A stretch of DNA of 27,015 nt. Source: CAYYNP01 sp964472545 (lineage in GTDB: Bacteria; Planctomycetota; Planctomycetia; Pirellulales; Thermoguttaceae). The stretch is taken from contig CAYYNP010000119.1 in the NCBI GenBank assembly GCA_964472545.1, forward strand, positions 1-27,015. Reading direction: 5' to 3'. Shown piece by piece: positions 15,565-22,999 of this stretch; the first letter of the stretch is position 1; every line of letters begins with the position of its first letter. The translations under genes were made by a program, and so were the position numbers. The notes under the pieces were generated by a model, which had not been told where the DNA came from, did no database searches, and saw only the letters and a list, made by a program, of their open reading frames with translations.

Positions 15565-16815
15565 CTACTCCGCCACGTTATAGACGTACAGCAGCCCTGC
15601 ATGCCGCACGTACAACCTTCCGCCGCAAACGACCGGGTGAGCCCAGCTTGGGGCGCGGCCTTGGGGCGTGAGCTGGAACTGACTGATGACTTCGTGGCCG
15701 GAGGGGGTCGGCTTGACCAGGCCCACGACCAGGCGTTCGGCGAGCGTGTAGAGCATGCCGTCGGCGTAGGTCAGCGTGCCCTTGCCGACGCCCTTCTCGG
15801 CGTACTTCATTTCGCCCGTCTTCCAGTCCAGGCAGATCCACTTGCCGGCGTTGCGGATGGCGGTCGAGCCGTAGAGGTAGCCGTCCAACAGGATCACGTG
15901 GTCGTGATGGTTGTCCATCTCCTCGGAGCGCCAGACTTCTTCCAGCGACGCTTTCTGGCCGTCGACCTTGATCTTCCATTTCACGGCGCCCGTCTTCAGG
16001 CCGCTGACGAAGACTTCGCCGTCGTGATAGACCGGCTGCAGCACGTTTTCGTCGTGCAGCGTTTCGAAGGGGACCTTCCAGAGCAGGTCGCCTGAGTCGG
16101 CGTTAACGCCGATCATCGATTTCAACGACATCGTGATCACCATCCGCAGCCCTTGATGCTCGGCCAGCGTGGGCGTGGTGTAGCTGGGCGGTTCGCCCAC
16201 GCTGGGTGCCTTCCAGATCACCTTGCCGGTCATCTTGTTCAAGGCCACCATGGCCGTCTTGCCGCCGGGGCAGCAGATCAGCCGGTCGCCGTCGATCAGC
16301 ACCGATTCCGACAGCCCCCAGAAGATGTTCTTGCCGTCGAATTCGTCGAGGATGTTTACGCCCCACACCTTCTTGCCGGTGGCCGCTTCCAGGCAGACGA
16401 GTTCGCCCAGGGGGCTTTCGTCGTAGACGCGATCACCGTCGATCGTCGGCGTGCTGCGGGTGCCGGGGAACTGTTTGATCCACTCCGGCCCGTTGGGCGT
16501 TTGCCAGAGGATTTTCCCGCCGTCGGCGTCCAGGGCGGTGACCACGCTCTTCTCGTCGAGGTTGCCGGTGGTGAAGACGCGGCCGTCGGCAATCGACACG
16601 CCGGAGTAGCCGTATCCCAGTCCCTCGGCCTTGTAGATCAACTCCGGACCGCCTTCCGGCCAGCGGTCGAGCAGGCCCGTGTCGGGCGATTTGTTGTCTT
16701 GATTGGGACCGTGGAATTGCGGCCACGACGGGCCGTCGGCCGCCGCCGGCAGGGCCAGGAAGGCAAGCAGGAGAATCGGGAAGAGGCATTCGGCCAGAGT
16801 TTGGGGCATGCGCAT
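15565..16815 (-). CDS. Exported PQQ-type beta-propeller repeat protein
   Basis: A 416-residue protein. Signal peptide at 1-27 (MRMPQTLAECLFPILLLAFLALPAAA). The mature start holds WPQFHGPNQD (31-40), a typical opening of planctomycete PQQ-like propellers. Blade-closing motifs recur: GGKILWQT (99-106), GKKVWGV (147-153), GKVIWKA (197-203), GDLLWKV, GAVKWKI and GEMKYAE, each after an ALDAD- or CLEAATG-like strand. That gives a six-to-eight blade propeller of the BamB/quinoprotein-like kind. No catalytic residues of quinoprotein dehydrogenases are apparent, so it is more likely a binding or scaffold protein. The ATG at 16815 follows AAGGA at 9 nt; the long upstream extension of the frame (to 17136) runs through a repeat and the previous gene and is rejected. 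It follows the AOR block but is separated from it by a terminator-like repeat. Confidence 0.87.
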   Translation of the reverse strand: MRMPQTLAECLFPILLLAFLALPAAADGPSWPQFHGPNQDNKSPDTGLLDRWPEGGPELIYKAEGLGYGYSGVSIADGRVFTTGNLDEKSVVTALDADGGKILWQTPNGPEWIKQFPGTRSTPTIDGDRVYDESPLGELVCLEAATGKKVWGVNILDEFDGKNIFWGLSESVLIDGDRLICCPGGKTAMVALNKMTGKVIWKAPSVGEPPSYTTPTLAEHQGLRMVITMSLKSMIGVNADSGDLLWKVPFETLHDENVLQPVYHDGEVFVSGLKTGAVKWKIKVDGQKASLEEVWRSEEMDNHHDHVILLDGYLYGSTAIRNAGKWICLDWKTGEMKYAEKGVGKGTLTYADGMLYTLAERLVVGLVKPTPSGHEVISQFQLTPQGRAPSWAHPVVCGGRLYVRHAGLLYVYNVAE

Positions 16816-16850
16816 CGGCGTGGGTCCTTGTGGGGGCTCTAACGGTGTTG

Positions 16851-16934
16851 AAAAAGTGTGTGCCACTGCTTCGCAGAAGCAGTGTCTTCTGCGAGGGCCA
16901 CAAGCGGCACTGCTTCTGCGAAGCAGTGGCACAC
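16851..16934 (-). terminator. Paired-hairpin repeat with T-run; probable terminator / BIME
   Basis: A perfect 27-base inverted repeat joins 16858-16884 and 16908-16934 around a 23-base loop. Each arm is itself a hairpin: CACTGCTTC-GCA-GAAGCAGTG on the left and its mirror on the right. Read on the minus strand, the stem ends in GGCACAC and is followed at once by ACTTTTTC, so it could stop transcription after the small gene ending at 16953. Its framework (GTGCCACTG...CAGTG, and CAAGCGGCACTG before the right arm) is shared with the element at 23000-23081, so it is a member of a repeat family as well as a possible terminator. Confidence 0.75.
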
Positions 16935-16952
16935 GTTTCCTTGTTTTAGCGA

Positions 16953-17297
16953 TCATGGTTCGGTCGCGCGCTTGCACTGGCAGAGCCTCTCTGCCATCAG
17001 CGTTCCGGCGCGCTGCAATCTGTCGCGATCGTTGGTTTCCTCTTGTCTTGCGGCGGCCACGGCGGCGGCCAATTCGGCGTCTTCGGCAACGGTTTCGAGC
17101 CACTGTTGAAGCTGCTCGAGGCTCACGTAAGGGCACTTATCGCTGAGCAGGTGTACGACTTCCTCGAAACTGTAAAGCGACGACGCCACGGGGCCCGTAC
17201 GTTCGCGGATGCGGTAGCCGACCAATCTCTGGTCGAAGTCGACCTCGCGTAAGATCCTGGCGGCCAGATGCTCATCCGGCGCGGAAAGCGTCTGCAT
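16953..17297 (-). CDS. Unknown small protein coupled to the AOR gene (114 aa)
   Basis: I do not recognise this 114-residue protein. It has no signal peptide or membrane segment. It is probably mostly helical: a polar start (APDEHLAARILREVDFDQRLVGYRI), SLYSFEEVVHLL (40-51), a segment around YVSLEQLQQWLETVAEDAELAAAVAAA (57-83), and a charged tail ending in LCQCKRATEP, with a Cys-x-Cys at 106-108 and a third cysteine at 55. Its ATG at 17297 lies 2 nt after the AOR stop and has GAGAGG 6 nt upstream, inside the last AOR codons, so translation is tightly coupled. A longer reading of the same frame (to 18158) is only the antisense-free alternate frame of the AOR gene. The position suggests an accessory, assembly or small-subunit role for the AOR, which is inference. 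Confidence 0.72.
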   Translation of the reverse strand: MQTLSAPDEHLAARILREVDFDQRLVGYRIRERTGPVASSLYSFEEVVHLLSDKCPYVSLEQLQQWLETVAEDAELAAAVAAARQEETNDRDRLQRAGTLMAERLCQCKRATEP

Positions 17298-17299
17298 GG

Positions 17300-19381
17300 C
17301 TATCCTCTCCCGAGTCTGTGGTTCGTCTCGAGTTCGTCGGCGACATTGGCCAATTCTAGCGACGTGAGCGTTGCTCTGGTCGGATATCCCGAGGCCGTAT
17401 CCCATCCCTGCAACCGATAGAAGGCCGTCTTGAACTCCTCGAACTTCTCTTTGTCGATCTTCCGGCCGACCGTGTTGAAGTACTCCCACTTCCCGTCCCG
17501 CTTGCCCGGCAAACAATGCACCGGCCCGCCCTGGCCGAAGGGCGGCCGCCTGTAGATGAAGTCGGCAAAGTGGACCAGATCGCGGTGTCGGCCTTGCAGG
17601 GTCCAGATGGCGTGATCGAGGTTCCAGATCCTGCGGCCCAGTTCGATGCCGTCGAGAAACGAGAAGTCCCGCCCGGTCACCGCCTGGAAGAACATCGGTT
17701 CGGCCTCGCCGGTCGAACCGGTGTTGTCGGGCGCAAGGAGGTTGATGAAGTCGGGCCAGCGCCAGTCGCAGAACAGGGCCGACTGCTTCCAGAACCGCGT
17801 GTAATAGCGGTGCCAGGCGACCAGCTTGGCGATATGCTCCGAGTACATGTTCTCGGTGCTGTAGTCGAGCATCAACGGGTCGTCCTGGAAGGGGACCATC
17901 TTCTTGGCGTAGATCGCCACGGCCTCTGCGGCCGCAACCTCGGTCTCGCGTCCTTGCATCCGTGCGTTGGAGGGTTGCCAGTGGAGCCAATCGAAATCGT
18001 GCTCGTTGATGTCGCGATCGCCGAGAATCGTGCCGTATCCCCATTCGAGTTGCGAACGGGGATCGCGGTGGATGGGGATTCCCCAATGCGGAAACGGAAG
18101 TTGCCCGGTCCACAAGTCCTCCGCCAGCCGGCCCCACCGCTTGGCCGCGCGAACGCATCCCTCGGCCAGGTCGTCGCCGAATTGACTCTCGCCGCCACGG
18201 CCGTCGTTGCGATAGGCGATCGCCTTGACAAGTTGCTCGGCAAACTCCATCTGGCCGAACTTAGACCAATCCAGAGGGCACTCGACCGCCTTGCCCGGGC
18301 CGAAGATCCCGCGCTTGGCCAGATCGCGGACGTAGAACACGACGAACATCATCTCGTGGGCGTTCAGGCCGTAGCGATTCAGCAGATCGCTCGCCTGACG
18401 TTGGATGTCGAGCGACTTCGCTTCGCCGTAGAACGCGGTCGCGTAACAACTGGCCTCGTTGCCCTTGCCGGTTTCGTAGCGGGCCCGGCATGCCGAGTGA
18501 CAGCCCAGGCAGGCCTGGGGACGTTGCCCTTCGCTCGGCCGGCCCTTCCAAAGCTGCCCGCCGACCGGAGGGCTCATGAAGTACGTGCCGACGGTGTGCG
18601 CTTTGAGCTTGTCGAGCCCGAACGCGTACTTCTCCTTCTGCCACATGCGGGCTTGCATCAAGGCCTTCGGGTCGTTGACCGGAATGCTGCCGGTTCCGAT
18701 CACACTGATCGCCTTGAGATTCTTCGACCCGAAGACGGCGCCGAAGCCGCCCTGTCCGGAGCCGTTGCTGGCGTCGTGGATCAGGCAGGCCATGCGGCTG
18801 AGGTTCTCGCCCGCCGGGCCGATCGCCACCACGGCCGGCCGCTGTGTGGTGAGGTTGCTTTCTTCGGGACCCGGGACGACCCAGTCGCCGTAGTCTTGGC
18901 CGTCGGCCACGTATTGCCAAATCGCCTCCTGGCATTGCCAAGTGTCTTTCCCCCACAGCGACAACGGCTCGCAGTCGCGAATCTCCACTTCGCCGTCGCG
19001 AATATCGATCCAGACGGGCCGGTCGGCCTGGCCTTCGAGCACGAGCCCGTCGAATCCGGCCGACTTGAGTTGGGTCGAAAAACGGCCGCCGAAATTGCTC
19101 CGCGTAAACCAGCCGATGGGATACGATTGCACGCCGATGCCCTGCACTTCGGTCCGTCCGGCTCCGGCGGGAACGAGCGTACCGCTCAGCGGCGAAGTCA
19201 TCATGGTGACCACGTTGGCCTGATCGAAGCCGTCGATCGACTTGTCTTTGACCAGGTCGAAGAAGACGGCCGACCCCATGCCGTGTCCGCCGACCCATTG
19301 TTCGTACCGGCTGGTGGGGATGGTCGTGATCTTCCGCGACGAAAGATCGATTCTCAGTAGCTTGCCCGCGTATCCGTTCAT
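17300..19381 (-). CDS. Tungsten-type aldehyde:ferredoxin oxidoreductase (AOR family)
   Basis: A 693-residue enzyme matching the AOR family along its length: MNGYAGKLLRIDLSS, SPLSGTLVPAGAGRTEV (63-79), FGGRFSTQLKSAGFDGLVLEG, DASNGSGQGGFGAVFGSKNLKAI and a C-terminal GWDTASGYPTRATL. Members carry tungsten (or molybdenum) on bis-pyranopterin and usually oxidise aldehydes to acids, passing electrons to ferredoxin. The iron-sulfur cluster ligands are present: Cys291, Cys294, Cys298 (CLGCHSAC) and Cys538 (ALFC). By my recollection of the Pyrococcus enzyme, the two DxxGL(C/D) pterin motifs are altered here to NRYGLN (335-340) and QSALFC (533-538), so the substrate may be atypical. There is no signal peptide. 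The ATG at 19381 follows GGAG at 9 nt and gives the canonical family start. It starts 40 nt after the ferredoxin-subunit gene and ends 2 nt before the 114-residue gene. Confidence 0.93.
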   Translation of the reverse strand: MNGYAGKLLRIDLSSRKITTIPTSRYEQWVGGHGMGSAVFFDLVKDKSIDGFDQANVVTMMTSPLSGTLVPAGAGRTEVQGIGVQSYPIGWFTRSNFGGRFSTQLKSAGFDGLVLEGQADRPVWIDIRDGEVEIRDCEPLSLWGKDTWQCQEAIWQYVADGQDYGDWVVPGPEESNLTTQRPAVVAIGPAGENLSRMACLIHDASNGSGQGGFGAVFGSKNLKAISVIGTGSIPVNDPKALMQARMWQKEKYAFGLDKLKAHTVGTYFMSPPVGGQLWKGRPSEGQRPQACLGCHSACRARYETGKGNEASCYATAFYGEAKSLDIQRQASDLLNRYGLNAHEMMFVVFYVRDLAKRGIFGPGKAVECPLDWSKFGQMEFAEQLVKAIAYRNDGRGGESQFGDDLAEGCVRAAKRWGRLAEDLWTGQLPFPHWGIPIHRDPRSQLEWGYGTILGDRDINEHDFDWLHWQPSNARMQGRETEVAAAEAVAIYAKKMVPFQDDPLMLDYSTENMYSEHIAKLVAWHRYYTRFWKQSALFCDWRWPDFINLLAPDNTGSTGEAEPMFFQAVTGRDFSFLDGIELGRRIWNLDHAIWTLQGRHRDLVHFADFIYRRPPFGQGGPVHCLPGKRDGKWEYFNTVGRKIDKEKFEEFKTAFYRLQGWDTASGYPTRATLTSLELANVADELETNHRLGRG

Positions 19382-19421
19382 GCTGCGGCTCTCCGCATGG
19401 GTGTTGATCGGCAATCGGCGT

Positions 19422-20099
19422 TCAATCGCCCGGGAATCCCAGAATCCGCCAGGCGATGCCCCGGAGGTTCACTTTGTATCCGGCGTCGCCCTCTTGTGCG
19501 GGAGCCTTGTCGGTAAACTTGATCGCGCCGACGGGGCAGACCTCGACGCACGCCTGCTTCCCCTGCGGCCCGCCGCCCGACTCGTCCCAATGATAGGCGG
19601 CCCCGGCACACAAGTCGCATTTACGGCCTTTCAGTTTGCCCCCAGAATTGTCGTCCGGGGCGATCACCGGCCGGCTGGGCATATGCGGACATACCTCGGC
19701 ACACGTGCCGCAGCCGATGCACTTCTTCGCGTCGACCCTGCGGACGTTGCCGTGCTCAGGGTCCGGCTTCAGCGCGCCGCGGGGACACTCCTCAACACAC
19801 GGAGCTTCCACACACTGTCGGCACTGCTCGATCGTCACGTCGTCGGGCCAGTTGCGAAAGGAGTTCTGCAATACCTGGATCCTGGCAAGCGAGAGGTTCT
19901 CTTCCCCTTCGTTCACCAGCGAACAGGCCAGCATACAAGAGACGCAGCCCTGGCACTTCTTCGTGTCGACCAGCAGATATCCGCCGGAGGCCGGGATGGC
20001 CGCCACGGCGTCGTTCACCCAGAACATCCCGCAGAGCGTGCCGCCGACGGCTGCGCCAACACCGGCCTTGAGAAAGTCGCGCCGCTTTGTCTCGTGCAT
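19422..20099 (-). CDS. Tat-exported four-cluster ferredoxin subunit (partner of AOR)
   Basis: A 225-residue iron-sulfur protein of the DmsB/HycB-like type. The N-terminus has a twin-arginine signal (KRRDFLKAGVGAAVGGTLCGMFWVNDAVAA, 5-34). Sixteen cysteines arrange as four [4Fe-4S] sites: 49/52/55/59, 93/96/101/105, 127/130/133/137 and 161/164/184/188. Such subunits carry electrons between a pterin enzyme and a membrane or soluble partner; similar proteins accompany AORs in other bacteria (for example as the small AorA-type subunit). Here the AOR follows directly (40 nt), and the ThDP enzyme precedes by 33 nt, so it is likely one operon. The Tat signal implies it folds with its clusters in the cytoplasm and is exported. 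The start is fixed by the Tat motif; the ribosome site is weak (AGAGA), which fits translational coupling to the upstream gene. Confidence 0.92.
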   Translation of the reverse strand: MHETKRRDFLKAGVGAAVGGTLCGMFWVNDAVAAIPASGGYLLVDTKKCQGCVSCMLACSLVNEGEENLSLARIQVLQNSFRNWPDDVTIEQCRQCVEAPCVEECPRGALKPDPEHGNVRRVDAKKCIGCGTCAEVCPHMPSRPVIAPDDNSGGKLKGRKCDLCAGAAYHWDESGGGPQGKQACVEVCPVGAIKFTDKAPAQEGDAGYKVNLRGIAWRILGFPGD

Positions 20100-20132
20100 G
20101 GGGTCTCTTTCTCGTAGCGTGGCTGAGAGTCC

Positions 20133-21944
20133 CTATCTGGGTGCGGTTTGACAAATGACGTTCACGCACGCCGGCTTGCCCGACGCAAGGGCGCGCTCTA
20201 GCGCGGGACGGATTTCTGCGGGCTCTTCGACGAACTCGCCGTGCCCGCCGAAACCTTCCACCCACTTGTCGTAGCGGACGTACCCCAGTTCGCTGGCCAC
20301 CAGACGGTCCTTTCCGTACATTCCGGCCTGAGCGGCTTTGATCATGCCCCAAGCGCCGTCGTTGACGATCACCGCCACCACCGGAAGATCATGGCGCAAG
20401 GCCGTGTCCATCTCGACGGCGCTGAGGCCGAACGCGCCGTCGCCACAGATCAGGAATACGTTGCGGTCGGGATTGGCCGACTTCGCGGCCACGGCAAACG
20501 GCAACCCAACGCCCAAGCATCCCATCGGCCCGCTGGTCACGCCCATCACTTCGCCGGGGCCTTCGGCGGGCAGCACGCCCATCGACCAGACGCTGGTGAA
20601 GCCGCCGTCGATCACGTAGCAAGCATCCCGACCACCGATATCACTGCCACCGAACCTGCGCAGTTCTTCGGCCACCCGAAGCGGATGGCACGGGGCCGCG
20701 TCAAGATCGATTCGAGCCCGGCCGGCGCTCACGCCGCGCTTGACCCCGTCCTTGACGTCCTTGGCCCAGCGACGGTCCGCCGTATTCGGCAGGGCCTCTT
20801 GGAGGTCTTCGAGCACGTTGGCAATGTCGCCGGCCACCGCGCAATCGGGCCCGCGGTTGAAACCCAAGCGAGACGGTTCGATATCGACCTGGATCAACTT
20901 GGTCGACTTCGGAAGCGATCGTCCGTAGCCCAGCATGAAGTCGAGCCGCACGCCCAACAAGAGCACGGCGTCGGCCCCCAACGAACCGGGAAACGCCGGA
21001 AAGACCGCCAGCGGGTGCGAGTCGGGCAAGGTCCCACGGCCGCCGGCGTGGGTAATGACGGGGATACCCGTGTGTTCGGCGAAGTTCTTCAGCGCCGCCT
21101 GCGCATCGGACCAGCGGCAGCCGGACCCGGCCACGATCACCGGGCGTTTGGCCGCGGAGAGCATCTTGGCGGCCTCGGCAACACACTCGCGGCTGCCCCG
21201 GGGACGGTCGACGGCGCGGTACTTCTCGGGGAACCGCGCCTTGGACTTCTCCACACGGCGCATGAGGATATCCTGCGGCACCTCCAGATAGACCGGCCCG
21301 GGCCGGCCGCTTAAGGCGTGGCGAAACGCCATGGCCACGTACTCCGGGATGCGCTCGGTTTGGTGGCAGACGCGCGACCACTTGGTGATCGATTCGTAGA
21401 GATCCATCTGGTCGATGTCTTGCAGCGAGCCGATTTCGTTTTCGCCCAGGCTGCTGCGTCCGCCGAGGACCAGCATCGGCGCGCCGTTCTCGTACGCGTT
21501 GGCAACGCCGGTGGTGGCGTTGGTCACGCCGGGGCCGGCGGTGACGGAGATTACGCCGACTTCGCCCGTGGCCCACGCCCAGGCCTCGCCCATGTGTGCC
21601 ACGGCCTCCTCGTGCCGTGCGTCCAGGACCTCGATTTCCTCGTCGAGGCATCCGTCGAGGATCGGCAGGATGTGTCCTCCGCAGAGGGTAAACAGCCGCG
21701 AGACGCCTTCCCGCTTCAGGGCATGTGCCAACAATTGGCCGCCGTGGGGGTGGTCGGACTCTAGTTCGTCGGGCCGCGCGGGCTGCGGTCCGTCGACGCT
21801 CGGCTGCGCGACGGCGGGCACGGCGGCCGCCGCCGCGGCGCCCGTTCCTACCGCCGAGGCCCTCAAGAACGCCCTCCGGGAAATGCCGTCGGCGCCGTTT
21901 TCGCCGGTGTCTGCCGGACTATCCTCGTTTGCTCGTTTCTTCAT
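20133..21944 (-). CDS. Tat-exported thiamine-diphosphate enzyme (acetolactate synthase/decarboxylase-like)
   Basis: A 603-residue enzyme with three regular ThDP-family domains behind a twin-arginine signal (SRRAFLRASAVGTGAAAAAAVPAVAQ, 22-47). The pyrimidine domain carries RHEEAVAHMGEA (110-121); Glu112 matches the residue that activates the cofactor. A central domain runs about 255-380. The diphosphate domain holds GDGAFGLSAVEMDTAL (501-516) and VNDGAWG (527-533), the GDG...N metal/ThDP site. The superfamily includes acetolactate synthase, oxalyl-CoA decarboxylase, ILVBL-like 2-hydroxyacyl-CoA lyase and 2-oxoacid decarboxylases; the sequence alone does not choose among them. A Tat signal on such an enzyme is unusual. 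The start at 21944 follows AGGAGG at 8 nt. It lies just upstream of the ferredoxin and AOR genes, which suggests it delivers an aldehyde to the AOR. Confidence 0.88.
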   Translation of the reverse strand: MKKRANEDSPADTGENGADGISRRAFLRASAVGTGAAAAAAVPAVAQPSVDGPQPARPDELESDHPHGGQLLAHALKREGVSRLFTLCGGHILPILDGCLDEEIEVLDARHEEAVAHMGEAWAWATGEVGVISVTAGPGVTNATTGVANAYENGAPMLVLGGRSSLGENEIGSLQDIDQMDLYESITKWSRVCHQTERIPEYVAMAFRHALSGRPGPVYLEVPQDILMRRVEKSKARFPEKYRAVDRPRGSRECVAEAAKMLSAAKRPVIVAGSGCRWSDAQAALKNFAEHTGIPVITHAGGRGTLPDSHPLAVFPAFPGSLGADAVLLLGVRLDFMLGYGRSLPKSTKLIQVDIEPSRLGFNRGPDCAVAGDIANVLEDLQEALPNTADRRWAKDVKDGVKRGVSAGRARIDLDAAPCHPLRVAEELRRFGGSDIGGRDACYVIDGGFTSVWSMGVLPAEGPGEVMGVTSGPMGCLGVGLPFAVAAKSANPDRNVFLICGDGAFGLSAVEMDTALRHDLPVVAVIVNDGAWGMIKAAQAGMYGKDRLVASELGYVRYDKWVEGFGGHGEFVEEPAEIRPALERALASGKPACVNVICQTAPR

Positions 21945-21951
21945 AACGTTT

Positions 21952-21972
21952 CCCTCCTATGGCCCCTCCTAT
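21952..21972 (-). promoter_or_regulatory. Duplicated strong ribosome site before the ThDP gene
   Basis: On the minus strand ATAGGAGGG occurs twice within 21 bases: the near copy (21952-21960) puts AGGAGG 8 nt before the ATG at 21944, the far copy (21964-21972) sits 12 bases upstream. The near copy is the likely initiation site; the second could act as a standby ribosome site or be a small duplication. Confidence 0.6.
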
Positions 21973-22039
21973 CTGGAGTGTTTCACGGCCCGCCGATTCC
22001 GGTCCCTTGCGAGCCAAACGGGGACGTCAAATCCCGGCC

Positions 22040-22957
22040 CTACCGCTCGAGGTGCCGCGTCACCAGCGGTTTGAACGGATCGAACGACTCGTGCATGGTC
22101 CAAGCCATCGCCCGCAGCAGGATGATGCGGAAGTAGGGGTCGTTGAACGTGAAGTAGTTGTGGCCGGCGCCGGAGACAAACACTCGGCCGCGGCCCACCT
22201 CCTTGGTCCACATCACCGGCCAGGGCTTGCCGTCGAGATCCTCGATCTTCGGCGGACCGGGCAGCGGCTTGTTGGCAATCGCCGGACCGGCCGGCGAGGT
22301 GACCAGCGGCGCGATGCCGGCCGGATCGCCGCGCAATTGCCAGTAGAACTCGTCGGCCAGTTCGAACTTCTCGGGGAAGCGCTCGAAGATGGGCGATTTC
22401 CGCGCCGCCTCGGTGAGCGTCACGGGCGACGGCAAAACGCCCCACTTGGTGGCGCCGTTGCGATGGTCCCAGGCCAGCCCGATGCAATTCGACCAGTCTT
22501 CGCCCGAGCCCTGCATCAAGGCCATGTGCAGCACGATCAACCCGCCGCCGCGCTTCTGATAGGCGTCGACCAGATCGTAATCCCACCCTTGCGGACGCGG
22601 CCACATATAGAACACGACCAGGTCGGCCTTCTCCCAGAGTTCCTTCTTGGGGAAGTACATCGAAGGGATCACGTTGACGCGCGGGACCGTCGGCAGCAAC
22701 GTGTTCATGTAGCGGTCCATCACCCAGGCGTACTCGTGGGTCTCCTTTTCGTGGAGCTTGTCGATGCCCCAGACCCAGACGATCGTCAGGTCACGGGACG
22801 GCTCCCGCTGCTCGATCGGCCCCACGATTCGTTTGACTTCCGCCATATCGCGCGGCACCGGCTTCTGCCAGGGAAATTGGGCGGATGCCTGGCCGCTTAC
22901 GACCAGGGCCAGCAACAGGAACAGACAGGTTCGCCACGTCGTACGTGAAGTGGACAT
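22040..22957 (-). CDS. Exported ThuA-like protein
   Basis: A 305-residue protein. Signal peptide at 1-27 (MSTSRTTWRTCLFLLLALVVSGQASA). The mature part is a ThuA-like, glutamine-amidotransferase-type Rossmann fold: VWVWGIDKLHEKETHEYAW, LVVFYMW, a central GGGLIVLHMALMQG with HNYFTFNDPYFRIILLRAMAW near the end. In related proteins the GlnNH2-transferase triad is usually lost, and I see no clear Cys-His-Glu triad. ThuA was named from trehalose utilisation in rhizobia; in planctomycetes such proteins are common but their task is unclear. The ATG at 22957 follows AAAGGAG within 5 nt. It lies 95 nt upstream of the ThDP gene in the same direction, with no terminator in between, so it may belong to that operon. 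Confidence 0.8.
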   Translation of the reverse strand: MSTSRTTWRTCLFLLLALVVSGQASAQFPWQKPVPRDMAEVKRIVGPIEQREPSRDLTIVWVWGIDKLHEKETHEYAWVMDRYMNTLLPTVPRVNVIPSMYFPKKELWEKADLVVFYMWPRPQGWDYDLVDAYQKRGGGLIVLHMALMQGSGEDWSNCIGLAWDHRNGATKWGVLPSPVTLTEAARKSPIFERFPEKFELADEFYWQLRGDPAGIAPLVTSPAGPAIANKPLPGPPKIEDLDGKPWPVMWTKEVGRGRVFVSGAGHNYFTFNDPYFRIILLRAMAWTMHESFDPFKPLVTRHLER

Positions 22958-22999
22958 TTCCTCTCCTTTCGATCTGTCAGATAGCAAGGTGTGGTGAGG

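Noticed and set aside
17516..19360. A 614-codon open frame opposite the AOR gene
   Set aside because: Antisense shadow of a certain enzyme gene; no family resemblance.
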